Shown in pieces: positions 1-8,158 of a DNA stretch of 14,681 bases (the stretch's first letter is position 1; each line of letters begins with the position of its first letter). The position numbers were made by a program, and so were the translations under genes. The DNA is from Chloroflexota bacterium (lineage in GTDB: Bacteria; Chloroflexota; Anaerolineae; UBA4142). The notes beneath the pieces are model-generated. The model was not told the DNA's origin and made no database searches. It saw nothing but the letters and a program-made list of their open reading frames with translations. The DNA is taken from the NCBI GenBank assembly GCA_023380675.1, contig JAMCRS010000302.1:1507-16187 (forward strand), written 5' to 3'.

Positions 1-1500
1 CCACTGATAGGATTGGCCGGCGACGAGGTCGATCTTGCCGGTGCTTTGCTCTTGGGTCGTCGGCGGTAGGTCCCAGCGATCGACGACGCGGCTGCCGTCG
101 ACGAACAGGCGGCCCCAGCCCGCGCTCGAAAGGCCAAACGAATAACGCCCGCCCTCGGGGACCTTGAAGCGACCGGACAGGCGGACCGAAAAATTGGAAG
201 GCTCGATTTGCGGAATGTGATTGCCGAACCAGACCAGCTCCAGTTTGCCGGTCTTGTCGGTCCGGACCGGCTCGCCGGCGAGGTCGCGGTTGGCATAGTA
301 CGTGAGCTCAAAACCGCCTTCCAACCACGTCTTGTCGAACAGAGGAAGCTGCCGGTGCATTTCGCAGCCGATAGCATAGCGGACCTGTACGTCTCTACCC
401 ACGCGGGTCCTGACGGATTGCAGCGGGGTGGACATGTGGTGCGGGTTGACGCGCACGCTGCCGCCACCTGTGATCGCCGGCCGTAGAGCCGGCTCGCCGA
501 TCACAGCGATCGATTTGACGCCGGGACCGAGCGGCAAGGTCGACCGATCGTTCTTGAGAAGAACGATCGCCTCGCCGGCGGCCTGGCGCGCCACCTGGCG
601 GTGCGCCGGTTTGTCGACAGCTTGTTCTGGCCTTTCCGCGTCGCGTTCGAACAGGCCGGCTCGGTCGAGTGTGCGCAGCAGACGGCGGACCTTGTCGTCG
701 ATCTGTGTTTCCGACACCTTGCCGCGGCGGAGCGTCTGCATTGCCTTGTCGCCCATCCAGCGCGTCGGCCCCGGCATTTCCAGGTCCAGTCCTCCCTCGA
801 GGACGCGCGTGCTGTACGTCCCGAACCAGTCGGACATGACGATCCCGTCAAAGCCCCACTCGCCCTTGAGGACGTCGAGCAGCGTGTGCGTATTCTCGCT
901 GGCGTAGACGCCGTTGACCCGATTGTAGGAAGACATGACGGCCCACGGTCTCGCCTCGCGAATGGCGATCTCGAACGGGCGCAGATAGACCTCGCGCAGC
1001 GTGCGCTCGTCCACCTCGGAGCTCATCGAGCGGCGCTCGAATTCGGAATCGTTGCATACGAAATGTTTGATGCACGCGCCGATGCCGCGACTTTGCAGGC
1101 CGCGGATGTACGCCACGGCCATTCGCGCGGTCAGATAAGGGTCTTCAGAGTAGCACTCGAAGTTGCGCCCGGCGAGCGGCGACCGGTGGATGTTGACCGT
1201 AGGCGCAAGCAAAATGTGCGCCCCTTTGGACTGGGTCTCCTCTCCGAGCGCCGCGCCGACGCGTTCGACCAAATCTACGTCCCAGGTCGCCGCGAGCGCG
1301 ACGCCGCACGGAAAACAGGCCGACGTGGGTCCCGCCGGATCGTCGGCGCCGCGGGCGCCCAAGGGGCCGTCGGTAGTTTTCAAGGAAGGAATGCCGAGCC
1401 GGCCGACCGGAACAGTATGCCACATGTCCGCGCCTGCCAGCAGTGAGACTTTCTCCTCCAGCGTCAATTGTGCCATCAACGATTCGATTCGGTTTGTCAT
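1..1500 (-). CDS. GH3 family beta-glucosidase with PA14 insert (partial, 3' end outside window)
   Basis: Glycoside hydrolase family 3 enzyme, likely a cytoplasmic exo-acting beta-glucosidase trimming beta-glucosyl ends of imported oligosaccharides. The frame is open for 500 codons from the ATG at 1500 to the window edge. The N-terminal TIM-barrel domain shows TDGPLG (43-48), GRNFECYSEDP (111-121), KHF (145-147) and VMSDWFG (221-227); D224 of the SDW motif is the expected nucleophile. The alpha/beta sandwich begins near AIVLLKN (311-317), and GGGSVRVNPHH follows at 345-355. Residues about 390-500 resemble a PA14 domain (FKVPEGGRYSFGLSSAG, LFVDG), a known insertion in GH3 glucosidases such as the Kluyveromyces enzyme. 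No signal peptide. It starts 23 bp after the mannosidase stop, so it is probably co-transcribed; the Shine-Dalgarno (GAGAAGG) is very close to the ATG. Met9 is a possible alternative start. GH3 xylosidase or other beta-glycosidase activity cannot be excluded. Confidence 0.93.
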   Translation of the reverse strand, partial: MTNRIESLMAQLTLEEKVSLLAGADMWHTVPVGRLGIPSLKTTDGPLGARGADDPAGPTSACFPCGVALAATWDVDLVERVGAALGEETQSKGAHILLAPTVNIHRSPLAGRNFECYSEDPYLTARMAVAYIRGLQSRGIGACIKHFVCNDSEFERRSMSSEVDERTLREVYLRPFEIAIREARPWAVMSSYNRVNGVYASENTHTLLDVLKGEWGFDGIVMSDWFGTYSTRVLEGGLDLEMPGPTRWMGDKAMQTLRRGKVSETQIDDKVRRLLRTLDRAGLFERDAERPEQAVDKPAHRQVARQAAGEAIVLLKNDRSTLPLGPGVKSIAVIGEPALRPAITGGGSVRVNPHHMSTPLQSVRTRVGRDVQVRYAIGCEMHRQLPLFDKTWLEGGFELTYYANRDLAGEPVRTDKTGKLELVWFGNHIPQIEPSNFSVRLSGRFKVPEGGRYSFGLSSAGWGRLFVDGSRVVDRWDLPPTTQEQSTGKIDLVAGQSYQW

Positions 1501-1523
1501 GCCTTCTCGCTTTGGGTGGATTT

Positions 1524-4076
1524 CTATCGCTCGCGTTCGGCGCGGACGCCGAGCGACTCGCCGTTGTGAGCGGCCCCCGACGGAGCTTCGGCAAACGTGT
1601 CGTAAACGGAGCGGATTCTGAGCGCCTGGGATACCCTCTCCAGCGTCCAGCCGGCGGGAAGCGGAAACGACACGGCGACGTTTCGTCCGGCCGGAAGATC
1701 GAAATAGTTGTCGCTGAAGACGACGTCGACGCCGTCAAGCAAAAGCTCGACTAGACGTGCCAGGGAGCGGGACGCCAGGTCTACGGAGACGCGATCATCG
1801 TCACGGCGCAACTCGGCCGTCACTGCCGGATCAGTCAATGAGAGGTGCTTGGTAGGAGCGAAGAGGGCCGTCTGGAGAGCGACTCGGCTGGCATTTTGCC
1901 ACAACTCGGCGACGAAGACAAGCTCCCGACGGTTGTCGTCTCCGATGCGATCAGAGAAATCGAGGGTGCGGAGACGGAGTGCGCATTGCGGCGGCGCCTC
2001 CACTGATTCTTGGCCCGAGACGAGGACACGGCCTTGCAGTGTCTCCAGCGACCATTGCACTGAGCCAGACCAATGCGCGCGGAGGTCATTCGTTACATAG
2101 ATTGCCAGATCGCGCGACCCATCCTCGATCGAGAGGAGCACGGGCGCGTAAAACCGGCGTGCCGCATAGTGCAGCGCCTTCCAGCGGCCGAAATAGTCCA
2201 GGCTCGACCAGGACGCGACCGGCCAGCAGTCGTTCAACTGCCAGTAGAGAATGCCGGCGACCCGGTCTCGATGGCGGCGCCAATGCTCCACGCCGGTGCG
2301 TATGCCCTCGGCCTGCAGGACCAGGCTGAGGTAGACGAGCGACGCCCAGTCTCGAGGCAGGCGAAAGTGGTCCGTCATTTGAGCAACCATGAGGCCGTTG
2401 CCGCTCGCGCTCCGCTGATGTGCCTCCATGACGTACGACGTCATATTCCAATCGGCCGGGTCGGCGTACGTACGGATGGTTGCCAGGGGAGGGAGAGACT
2501 GAAATCCAAACTCGCTCATGAATCGCGGGAATTGGCTGCGGTAGGCGGAAAAAGGCCGGCGCCCGTGCCAGACGTCCCAATAGTGAGCGTCGCCCTGAGA
2601 TTGGCTGTTCGGGTTTTCGAACGGAGTGTGCGAGGACGGGGAGCTGGGCCAGTAGGCGTGGTCCGGGTCTTGCGCCTGGCACCATTCCGGGAGTGTCCGG
2701 TGAAAGAACTGGTCGTAGGCGGCTTTCAGGTCCTGGAGGTCCGGCCGGTCCCAGCCCCAGATCGTCCAACCCCATTCCATCTCGTTGTTCCCGCACCAGA
2801 GCGCCAGGCTGGCGTGGTGACGCAGACGCCGGATGTTCTGAACAGCCTCGACCTGCACGTTCTCCAACATCTCGGGAGAGTCGAGAGGGTAGATGCTGCA
2901 GGAGAAGATGAATTCCTGCCAGACGAGAATACCGTACCGATCGCACAGATCGTAGAAACGGTCGTCCTCGTACACACCTCCGCCCCAGACGCGCAGCATG
3001 TTCTGCCCGGTTTCGGCGGCCGCGCGGACGAGCGTGGTGAGCCGTTCGTCCGTAACGCGAGTTGGGAACGAGTCCGCCGGGATCCAGTTGGAGCCTTTGA
3101 CGAAAATGGGCTCTCCGTTGACGACGAAAGAGAACGAACGGCCCCACTGATCCTCTTGCTGGCACAGCTCGACGGTGCGCAAGCCAATGCGGTAGGCGCG
3201 CCGGTCGAGCACGGCGCTTGCGACGGGATCCCCGGCGTAGAGCGTGATCTGTGCGTCGTAGAGAGGCTGGTCGCCGTAACCGGCCGGCCACCAGAGCTGG
3301 GGCTGGGGAATCGTCAACTGCATCGCCGCCGCGTCGCCGGCGATCACCGCGCTCGTTTCAAATACCTCTTTTGTGGGGGAGACGATGCGGAGCACCGCGG
3401 TCAGCGGCGTTTCGCCCCAGCGCTGGATGCTCAAGTTCGCCGTGACGGTCGCGGCTTCGCCGGCGCGGAATTGACGGAGATGGACGTCTTCGATTCGCGC
3501 TTGCGTATGGCCTTCCAGCCGGATGTCCTTCCAGATCCCGATCGGCGGAAGCTGCGGGCCCCAGTCCCACCCGAACTGGCAAGGGGACTTGCGCAGGTAA
3601 GGACCGCCCGGCAGCGCCTGCGAAACGCCGGGAAGCGGACGGGCCGCCTGCCGGTCGCGCACGCCGCGCAAAGGAGAGGTAAACTTGATCGTGAGTTCGT
3701 CGACCCCGGCATTCGCGACAGTAGAGGCACCGAGCGCCGCGGTCACATCCCAAAAGTACTGGCGAAACATGTTGTCGGTGCGCCCGAGGCGCAGACCGTT
3801 GAGCGAAACGTCCGCGAGCGTATCCAAGCCGTCGCACACGAGGCGGATTCGATCGTGCGCAAGCAGCTCGGGCGCGCAGCTAAATCGGTAGCGGTACTCC
3901 CAATCGGAGTCGGCGACCCACTGGACGCGTTTTTCATTGTCTCCCGCGAACGGGTCCGGGATCAGTCCGGCGGCCATCAGGTCCGTGTGGACGCCGCCGG
4001 GGACGCTGGCCGGGAGCCATTCCGCGGTCCCCGCCTGACGAAACTGCCAGGCGCCGGCGCAAGATTGGATGTGCAC
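1524..4076 (-). CDS. GH2 family beta-mannosidase
   Basis: Exo-beta-mannosidase hydrolysing non-reducing beta-mannosyl ends of manno- or glucomanno-oligosaccharides, predicted cytoplasmic (no signal peptide). The 850-residue length fits the family. The N-terminal jelly-roll has the typical opening (WLPASVPGGVHTDLMAAGLIPDPF, split here only by line length) and GDNEKRVQWVADSDWEYR near 45-62. CQFGWDWGPQLPPIGIWKDI lies at 166-185. The catalytic barrel has VKGSNWIPADSF (326-337), RVWGGGVYE (362-370), WCGNNEMEW (427-435; acid/base E432) and FMSEFGFQSLP (519-529; nucleophile E522). The start is GTG at 4076; no better in-frame start gives the conserved N-terminus, and the ribosome site is purine-rich but weak. 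It lies 242 bp downstream of the second ATPase gene and 23 bp upstream of the GH3 gene, so it shares the locus's direction but may have extra control. Assignment to beta-mannosidase rather than another GH2 activity rests on the NNEMEW/SEFGFQS sequences and context. Confidence 0.94.
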   Translation of the reverse strand: MHIQSCAGAWQFRQAGTAEWLPASVPGGVHTDLMAAGLIPDPFAGDNEKRVQWVADSDWEYRYRFSCAPELLAHDRIRLVCDGLDTLADVSLNGLRLGRTDNMFRQYFWDVTAALGASTVANAGVDELTIKFTSPLRGVRDRQAARPLPGVSQALPGGPYLRKSPCQFGWDWGPQLPPIGIWKDIRLEGHTQARIEDVHLRQFRAGEAATVTANLSIQRWGETPLTAVLRIVSPTKEVFETSAVIAGDAAAMQLTIPQPQLWWPAGYGDQPLYDAQITLYAGDPVASAVLDRRAYRIGLRTVELCQQEDQWGRSFSFVVNGEPIFVKGSNWIPADSFPTRVTDERLTTLVRAAAETGQNMLRVWGGGVYEDDRFYDLCDRYGILVWQEFIFSCSIYPLDSPEMLENVQVEAVQNIRRLRHHASLALWCGNNEMEWGWTIWGWDRPDLQDLKAAYDQFFHRTLPEWCQAQDPDHAYWPSSPSSHTPFENPNSQSQGDAHYWDVWHGRRPFSAYRSQFPRFMSEFGFQSLPPLATIRTYADPADWNMTSYVMEAHQRSASGNGLMVAQMTDHFRLPRDWASLVYLSLVLQAEGIRTGVEHWRRHRDRVAGILYWQLNDCWPVASWSSLDYFGRWKALHYAARRFYAPVLLSIEDGSRDLAIYVTNDLRAHWSGSVQWSLETLQGRVLVSGQESVEAPPQCALRLRTLDFSDRIGDDNRRELVFVAELWQNASRVALQTALFAPTKHLSLTDPAVTAELRRDDDRVSVDLASRSLARLVELLLDGVDVVFSDNYFDLPAGRNVAVSFPLPAGWTLERVSQALRIRSVYDTFAEAPSGAAHNGESLGVRAERER

Positions 4077-4318
4077 CTAAAACTCTTCTTTCTCGTTTGC
4101 GGATCGAGACAGACGGACGCGGCTGCTGCCGTGGACCGCGCGGACGCATGTGGGAAAAGGGATGATCGGGAGGTGTGCTCGCCGGCGCTGGACCTCACGG
4201 AGCGAGGTTCCCGGATACCGCCGGGGTCGAACCGGGCTCCCTAACAGTCAAGGGGGTGGCGCGTGCGTCGATCCGTGTGGCGGAGCGGGACCGCGCCGGC
4301 CGGGATCGCGACGACCAC
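4077..4318. other. Intergenic gap between ATPase and mannosidase genes
   Basis: A 242-bp gap in an otherwise tight minus-strand gene run. I see no convincing promoter on either strand, no T-tract terminator and no conserved small ORF. It is G+C rich except for the purine-rich leader just before the mannosidase GTG. Weak inverted repeats occur (GAGGT...ACCTC at 4171-4197 and CCCGG...CCGGG around 4210-4236). The latter includes a tRNA T-arm-like string, discussed under rejected items. Transcription may read through from the transporter genes. Confidence 0.5.
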
Positions 4319-5272
4319 TCAGACACGCTCGATTTCTTTTTGATGGATGCACGCGACGACGTGGCCGGTCTCGGTCTCGACGAGCGGGGGCAGGTCGCGG
4401 GTGCAGGCCGCGTCGCCGATGGGGCAGCGGTCGTAGTAGACGCAGCCACTCGGGGCCAGGAGCGGTTTGGCGGCAAGGTCGACTTTGCCGTCGTCCCATT
4501 TCTTATCCAGGCGGGGCACCGACGCCATCAGCATCTGCGTGTACGGATGGCGCGGATGATCGAAGATCTTGTCCGTTTCCCCCATTTCGGCGACGCAGCC
4601 GCGATACAGGATCACCGCCTGCTCGCTGATATAGTGCGCCAACGACAGATCGTGTGTGATGAACAGGATCGACAGCCCACGCGCTTTGAGGTCCGCCAGC
4701 AGGTTGAGCACGTCGATGCGCGTGGACGCGTCCAACATGCTGATGATCTCGTCCGCCACCAGGAACCGCACGTCGAGGAGGAGCGCGCGCGCGATGAGGA
4801 AACGCTGAAGCTGCCCGCCGCTGAGCTGGTGCGGAAACTTGTCCAGGACGTGCTCCGGATTCAACCCCACGGATTCCATCGAGGCGTCGACCTTGTCGTT
4901 CCACTCCGCGGCAGGTACGCCTGGAAAGAATTCGTCGTGGATCGTCCGAAAGATCCGGTCGGCTTTGAAGATCGGGTTGTAGGAGCTAAAGGGGTCTTGA
5001 AACACCCCCTGGACCCGGCGGTAGTACTCTTTGAGCGCGTTCCCCTTAATCGTCGCGACGTCGAGGTCGTCGAACCAGATCTTGCCCGCGCTGATGGAAG
5101 TCAGGCGCAGGATCATTTTCCCGATCGTGCTCTTGCCGCTCCCGCTCTCTCCGATGAGCGAGACGACCTCGCCTTCCGGGACCTGGAAGGTCACGTTCCG
5201 CACGGCCGGGAGCTCTTTGCTGCCGAAGGTGCCCACTTTGTAGTTTTTGGAGACTCCGTCGAGCTTAAGCAT
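4319..5272 (-). CDS. Opp/Dpp-type ABC importer ATPase, second subunit (OppF/DppF-like)
   Basis: Cytoplasmic ATPase subunit energising the importer with the OppD-like partner. The 317-residue protein has Walker A GESGSGKST (41-49), Q-loop Q92, signature LSGGQ (150-154), Walker B FLVADE (170-175), switch His H207 in ITHD, and a C-terminal oligopeptide/HPY-type domain with Cys277, 283, 290 and 308. The start is ATG 5272: GGAAGGAG lies 10 nt upstream and homology begins at once (MLKLDGVSKNYKVG). A longer in-frame reading to 5458 would run deep into the upstream gene and adds non-homologous sequence. The ATG overlaps the end of the upstream ATPase gene by 8 nt, so translation is probably coupled. 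The stretch after Walker B reads DEIISMLDAST instead of the usual DEPTSALDVS; the catalytic Glu is kept. Substrate cannot be read from the ATPase; the neighbours point to oligosaccharides. Confidence 0.93.
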   Translation of the reverse strand: MLKLDGVSKNYKVGTFGSKELPAVRNVTFQVPEGEVVSLIGESGSGKSTIGKMILRLTSISAGKIWFDDLDVATIKGNALKEYYRRVQGVFQDPFSSYNPIFKADRIFRTIHDEFFPGVPAAEWNDKVDASMESVGLNPEHVLDKFPHQLSGGQLQRFLIARALLLDVRFLVADEIISMLDASTRIDVLNLLADLKARGLSILFITHDLSLAHYISEQAVILYRGCVAEMGETDKIFDHPRHPYTQMLMASVPRLDKKWDDGKVDLAAKPLLAPSGCVYYDRCPIGDAACTRDLPPLVETETGHVVACIHQKEIERV

Positions 5273-6227
5273 TCGCTTCGGACTCCTTCCAGCACGCCAC
5301 AAAGCGGCCCTTTTCGATCTCGACGAATGGCGGCGCCTGAATGCACTTGTCGAACGCGACCGGGCAGCGTTCCCTGAAACGGCAGCCGGCCGGGGGATCG
5401 AGCAGCAAGGGCGGGCTGCCCGGGATACCGGTGAGCCGCCGGTCGGCGAACCGGACACCCACCGCCGGCAGGGACGAGATCAAGAGCTTGGTGTAGGGAT
5501 GCCGCGGCGAGTGGATGATGTCTTCGGTCGAGGCTTTTTCCGCCGCCTGCCCGGCGTACATGATCAGGATGCTGTCGGCGATCTGGTAGAGGATCGAGAT
5601 GTCGTGCGTAATGACGATCACGCTCTTGACGAAGCCGCGGTCGCGAAAGCCGGCGAGCATTTCGGCCACCGCTTTTTGGGTGGAGACGTCGAGCGCCGAG
5701 GTGATCTCGTCCGCAATGAGCAGGGAAGGATCGAGCAGCGTGGCAAGCACCATGACCATGCGCTGCTTCATGCCGCCGGAGAGCTCGATGGGGTACATGC
5801 CCAGCACCTCGTCCGGCAGCTTGACCAAGTCCAGTCTCCGCTTCAATTCAGGCAGGGTGCTCTTGTAGTCGACCTTCTTGGATGCCAGCAGCTCTTTGGT
5901 CATCTTGCCGATCTTGCGGGTCGGGTTCATGGCGTTCATGGCGTACTGAGGAATGACGGAGATCTTTTTGAACCGGAACTCGTTCATTCGGTCAGTATCG
6001 GCCAGCGGCAGGGCTTGACCGTCGAGTGTCGCACCGCCGTGGACGAGCTTCAACGGCGGCTTTAGGAGTACGAGGCCGTTGCAGAGCGTGGACTTGCCGC
6101 AGCCGGACTCGCCGGCCAGACCCATGATCTCCCCGTCGGCGACGCAGAACGTGGCGCCCTCGAGCGCGCGCACTTCGCCCCGCAGGGTCTGATAATAGAC
6201 GGTTAGCTGGTCGACGGAAAGGCTCAC
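5265..6227 (-). CDS. Opp/Dpp-type ABC importer ATPase, first subunit (OppD/DppD-like)
   Basis: Cytoplasmic nucleotide-binding subunit of the importer, 320 residues. Walker A is GESGCGKST (39-47), the signature is LSGGM (149-153), Walker B/D-loop is LLIADEITSALDVST (169-183) and the switch His is H208. The C-terminal HPY-type domain carries Cys282, 288, 295 and 312, the cysteine pattern often seen in DppD/OppD proteins. The chosen start is GTG 6227, with GGGAGA 7 nt upstream and homology (VSLSVDQLTVYYQTLRGEVRALEG) beginning immediately; the in-frame extension upstream to 6635 lies in the permease gene. The GTG is 2 nt beyond the permease stop (6230-6232), and the 3' end overlaps the next ATPase gene by 8 nt. 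It is one of a pair of distinct ATPases, as in Opp/Dpp systems, rather than a single MsmK-type sugar ATPase. Confidence 0.94.
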   Translation of the reverse strand: MSLSVDQLTVYYQTLRGEVRALEGATFCVADGEIMGLAGESGCGKSTLCNGLVLLKPPLKLVHGGATLDGQALPLADTDRMNEFRFKKISVIPQYAMNAMNPTRKIGKMTKELLASKKVDYKSTLPELKRRLDLVKLPDEVLGMYPIELSGGMKQRMVMVLATLLDPSLLIADEITSALDVSTQKAVAEMLAGFRDRGFVKSVIVITHDISILYQIADSILIMYAGQAAEKASTEDIIHSPRHPYTKLLISSLPAVGVRFADRRLTGIPGSPPLLLDPPAGCRFRERCPVAFDKCIQAPPFVEIEKGRFVACWKESEANA

Positions 6228-6229
6228 GC

Positions 6230-7087
6230 TTACATCTCCCGGAGCTTGGGGTTGAAGACTTCGTCCAAGCCGACGTTGGTGACGTACAGCGCCCCGACGA
6301 TGGCAGTGATGGCGAGGCCGGGCGGAATGAACCACCACCACATCCCTAACATGAGCGCGCTCCAGAGCAGCGCCATGTTCATCATGAGGCCCAGTGAGAT
6401 CGCGTTCGTCGGACCCAGCCCGATGAAGTCGAGCGTGGCGGCGGTGAGGATCGCGCCGCCAAACTGGAGTATGAAGACGAGCAGCAGATAGGACAGCATG
6501 TTCGGAGCGATCTCGGTAAAGATGACCTTGAAAGAGGACATCCCGCTCAATCGCGCGAGATCGACAAATTCGCGCGTGCGCAGGGAAAAGGTCTGGGCGC
6601 GGATCGCGCGCGCCGCCCAGGGCCAGGCAAAACAAGCGATAAAGATGCTCTCGGTAAAAAGGCTGCGAACCTGCAGATAGGCCGCGATGATGAGGAGGAC
6701 GACGAGCGCGGGAATGGAGAGGACGACGTTGGTGAGCATATTAAGCAGCTCGTCGACCAGCCCGCCGCGGTACCCGGCGACGAACCCGATCAGGACCCCC
6801 AACAGGGTTCCCAGCCCTCCGCCGACGATGCCGACGAAAAACGTTGCGCCGAGTCCGTAGACCAATTGCGTAAAGACGTCTTCTCCGAACGTGGTGGTCC
6901 CGAACCAGAATTCGGACGAGGGCGCCTGCGCTGCCGGACCGACAAAGTCGTCCGGCTTGAAATGCGTCAGCCGGGGACCGACGAACGTCATGATCACGAA
7001 GAACAGGACGACGCTCAAACCAATACGAAGTTTGTTATTCTTCAGCGCGAAGTAGAGAATCTCGTTCTTTTTCTTTTGACTGGTCAT
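6230..7087 (-). CDS. ABC importer permease, OppC/DppC-like
   Basis: Inner-membrane permease of the importer, 285 residues, within the usual OppC/DppC range. The charged N-terminus is followed by a first hydrophobic segment (about 21-38, LRIGLSVVLFFVIMTFVG), the N-terminal domain typical of OppC. An extracytoplasmic stretch with FWFGTTTFGEDVFTQLVYG (60-78) is characteristic of the family. Further hydrophobic segments lie near 79-105, 118-138, 198-226 and 252-272. The EAA-type cytoplasmic loop contacting the ATPases is DLARLSGMSSFKVIFTEIAPN (176-196). The start is ATG 7087 with AAGGA 9 nt upstream. It begins 6 nt after the preceding permease stop and ends 2 nt before the ATPase GTG, so the cluster is tightly co-translated. 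Confidence 0.94.
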   Translation of the reverse strand: MTSQKKKNEILYFALKNNKLRIGLSVVLFFVIMTFVGPRLTHFKPDDFVGPAAQAPSSEFWFGTTTFGEDVFTQLVYGLGATFFVGIVGGGLGTLLGVLIGFVAGYRGGLVDELLNMLTNVVLSIPALVVLLIIAAYLQVRSLFTESIFIACFAWPWAARAIRAQTFSLRTREFVDLARLSGMSSFKVIFTEIAPNMLSYLLLVFILQFGGAILTAATLDFIGLGPTNAISLGLMMNMALLWSALMLGMWWWFIPPGLAITAIVGALYVTNVGLDEVFNPKLREM

Positions 7088-7093
7088 CCCGCA

Positions 7094-8083
7094 TCATCCT
7101 TCGCCTTGCATTCCGATTCGGGTCCTCGGGTCTACGAGCACGTACACGATGTCGATCGCGAAATTGGCGAGCAGCACTCCGACGATGATGAATAGAAAGC
7201 ACCCCTGAAGGAGGAAATAGTCCTGATTATGAATGGCCTGGAGGATCAGGTACCCGATGCCCGGATAGGCGAACACGATCTCCGTCGCCAGGGCTCCGGC
7301 GACGACGACGCCCAGCGAAAGCGCAAGCCCCGTGACTTGCGGCAGGACGGCGTTGCGGAAGGCATATTGCCGGATCAGCCGGCGCGGCGCGCCGAGCGCT
7401 TCGAGAAAGTGGGCATAGTCCGCTTCCAATTCGTAGATGATGAGATTGCGCATGCCGATCGCCCACCCGCCGAACTGCACGATGAAGAGAGAGGCGAATG
7501 GGAGGAACCAGTGCAGGATCAGACTCCAGACGAAGGTCACGGACAGATCGGGCCGCAAATCGAATCCGTACCCGCCTCCGAGAGGAAAGATGCGGAAGAC
7601 GATCGAAAACGCCCACGCCAACAGGATCCCGAGCCACATGTACGGCGTGGCCGTGAGAATATAACCGACAGGGAGGAGCGTATTGTCCAGCCATTTGCTC
7701 CGCGCCGCAAAGGCGCCAAAGTTGTTGCCGGCGATCCAGCTCAAGAGGATTGCCGGGAGCAATAGTGCGAGGTCATAGGGGACCGCGTTGAGGATGACCT
7801 GGGCGACCGGCGTAGGGAAGAGATAGATGCTGATGCCCAGATTGCCGTGAAAGACCGACGTCCAAAAGTTTAGGTACTGCTGCCAGGCGGGCAGGTCCAG
7901 CCCGAAGGTTTGCGTGTAGTAGGCGTACATCTCGGTCACGGCGCTGCCGCGGAGGCCGGCCCGCGAGATCATGATGTCGATGGGATTGCCGGGCATGAAA
8001 CGGGGAATACACCAATCGACGGTGACGGCGATAAAAAAGGTCAGGATATAGATGACGAGCTTTCTTCCAAAATACCGGCTCAC
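7094..8083 (-). CDS. ABC importer permease, OppB/DppB-like
   Basis: Inner-membrane permease pairing with the OppC-like protein, 329 residues. The N-terminal segment YFGRKLVIYILTFFIAVTV (4-22) followed by PRFMPGNPID (27-36) is the standard OppB opening. Hydrophobic stretches recur near 103-126, 137-166, 183-210, 252-275 and 293-316. The EAA loop is FLEALGAPRRLIRQYAFRNA (226-245), followed by VLPQVTGLALSLG and FAYPGIGYLILQAI. I chose GTG 8083 because it gives this opening and has GGGGAGG 4 nt upstream; the longer in-frame reading from 8152 runs through the intergenic hairpin and adds a non-family peptide. The gene lies 75 bp after the receptor gene, across a strong hairpin likely to adjust relative expression. 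Confidence 0.93.
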   Translation of the reverse strand: MSRYFGRKLVIYILTFFIAVTVDWCIPRFMPGNPIDIMISRAGLRGSAVTEMYAYYTQTFGLDLPAWQQYLNFWTSVFHGNLGISIYLFPTPVAQVILNAVPYDLALLLPAILLSWIAGNNFGAFAARSKWLDNTLLPVGYILTATPYMWLGILLAWAFSIVFRIFPLGGGYGFDLRPDLSVTFVWSLILHWFLPFASLFIVQFGGWAIGMRNLIIYELEADYAHFLEALGAPRRLIRQYAFRNAVLPQVTGLALSLGVVVAGALATEIVFAYPGIGYLILQAIHNQDYFLLQGCFLFIIVGVLLANFAIDIVYVLVDPRTRIGMQGEG

Positions 8084-8115
8084 GGGGCCTCCCCATCGAT
8101 CGGCGCATAGAGTTA

Positions 8116-8143
8116 CCGCCCCTCCCGCCGAGGGGAGGGGCGG
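8116..8143 (-). terminator. Intercistronic GC hairpin after the receptor gene
   Basis: Perfect 11-bp inverted repeat (CCGCCCCTCCC / GGGAGGGGCGG) with a 6-nt loop, 16 nt after the receptor stop and 32 nt before the OppB start. No T tract follows it on the minus strand, so it is better read as an mRNA-stabilising or partial-termination structure than as a full terminator. Such hairpins commonly keep receptor expression above permease expression. Confidence 0.7.
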
Positions 8144-8158
8144 CAATCGCACAGACGA

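Noticed and set aside
2073..4244. 723-codon plus-strand open frame antisense to the mannosidase
   Set aside because: It mirrors the GH2 gene, has an Arg/Val/Asp-rich composition typical of a G+C-biased shadow frame, and shows no recognisable domain, while the minus-strand frame has the full GH2 catalytic set.
4205..4260. tRNA-like fragment on the minus strand (GGTTCGACCCC T-loop string with a nearby CTGTTAG)
   Set aside because: The T stem has a C-C mismatch, there is no pairing anticodon stem, no D arm, and no complementary acceptor strand upstream.
5273..5458. Longer N-terminus for the OppF-like ATPase
   Set aside because: The added 62 residues are low-complexity Ser/Arg-rich sequence read out of frame through the OppD-like gene; ATG 5272 has a strong Shine-Dalgarno and begins the ABC homology.
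8084..8152. Longer N-terminus for the OppB-like permease
   Set aside because: It would translate through the intergenic hairpin and adds residues absent from the family; GTG 8083 has GGGGAGG just upstream.
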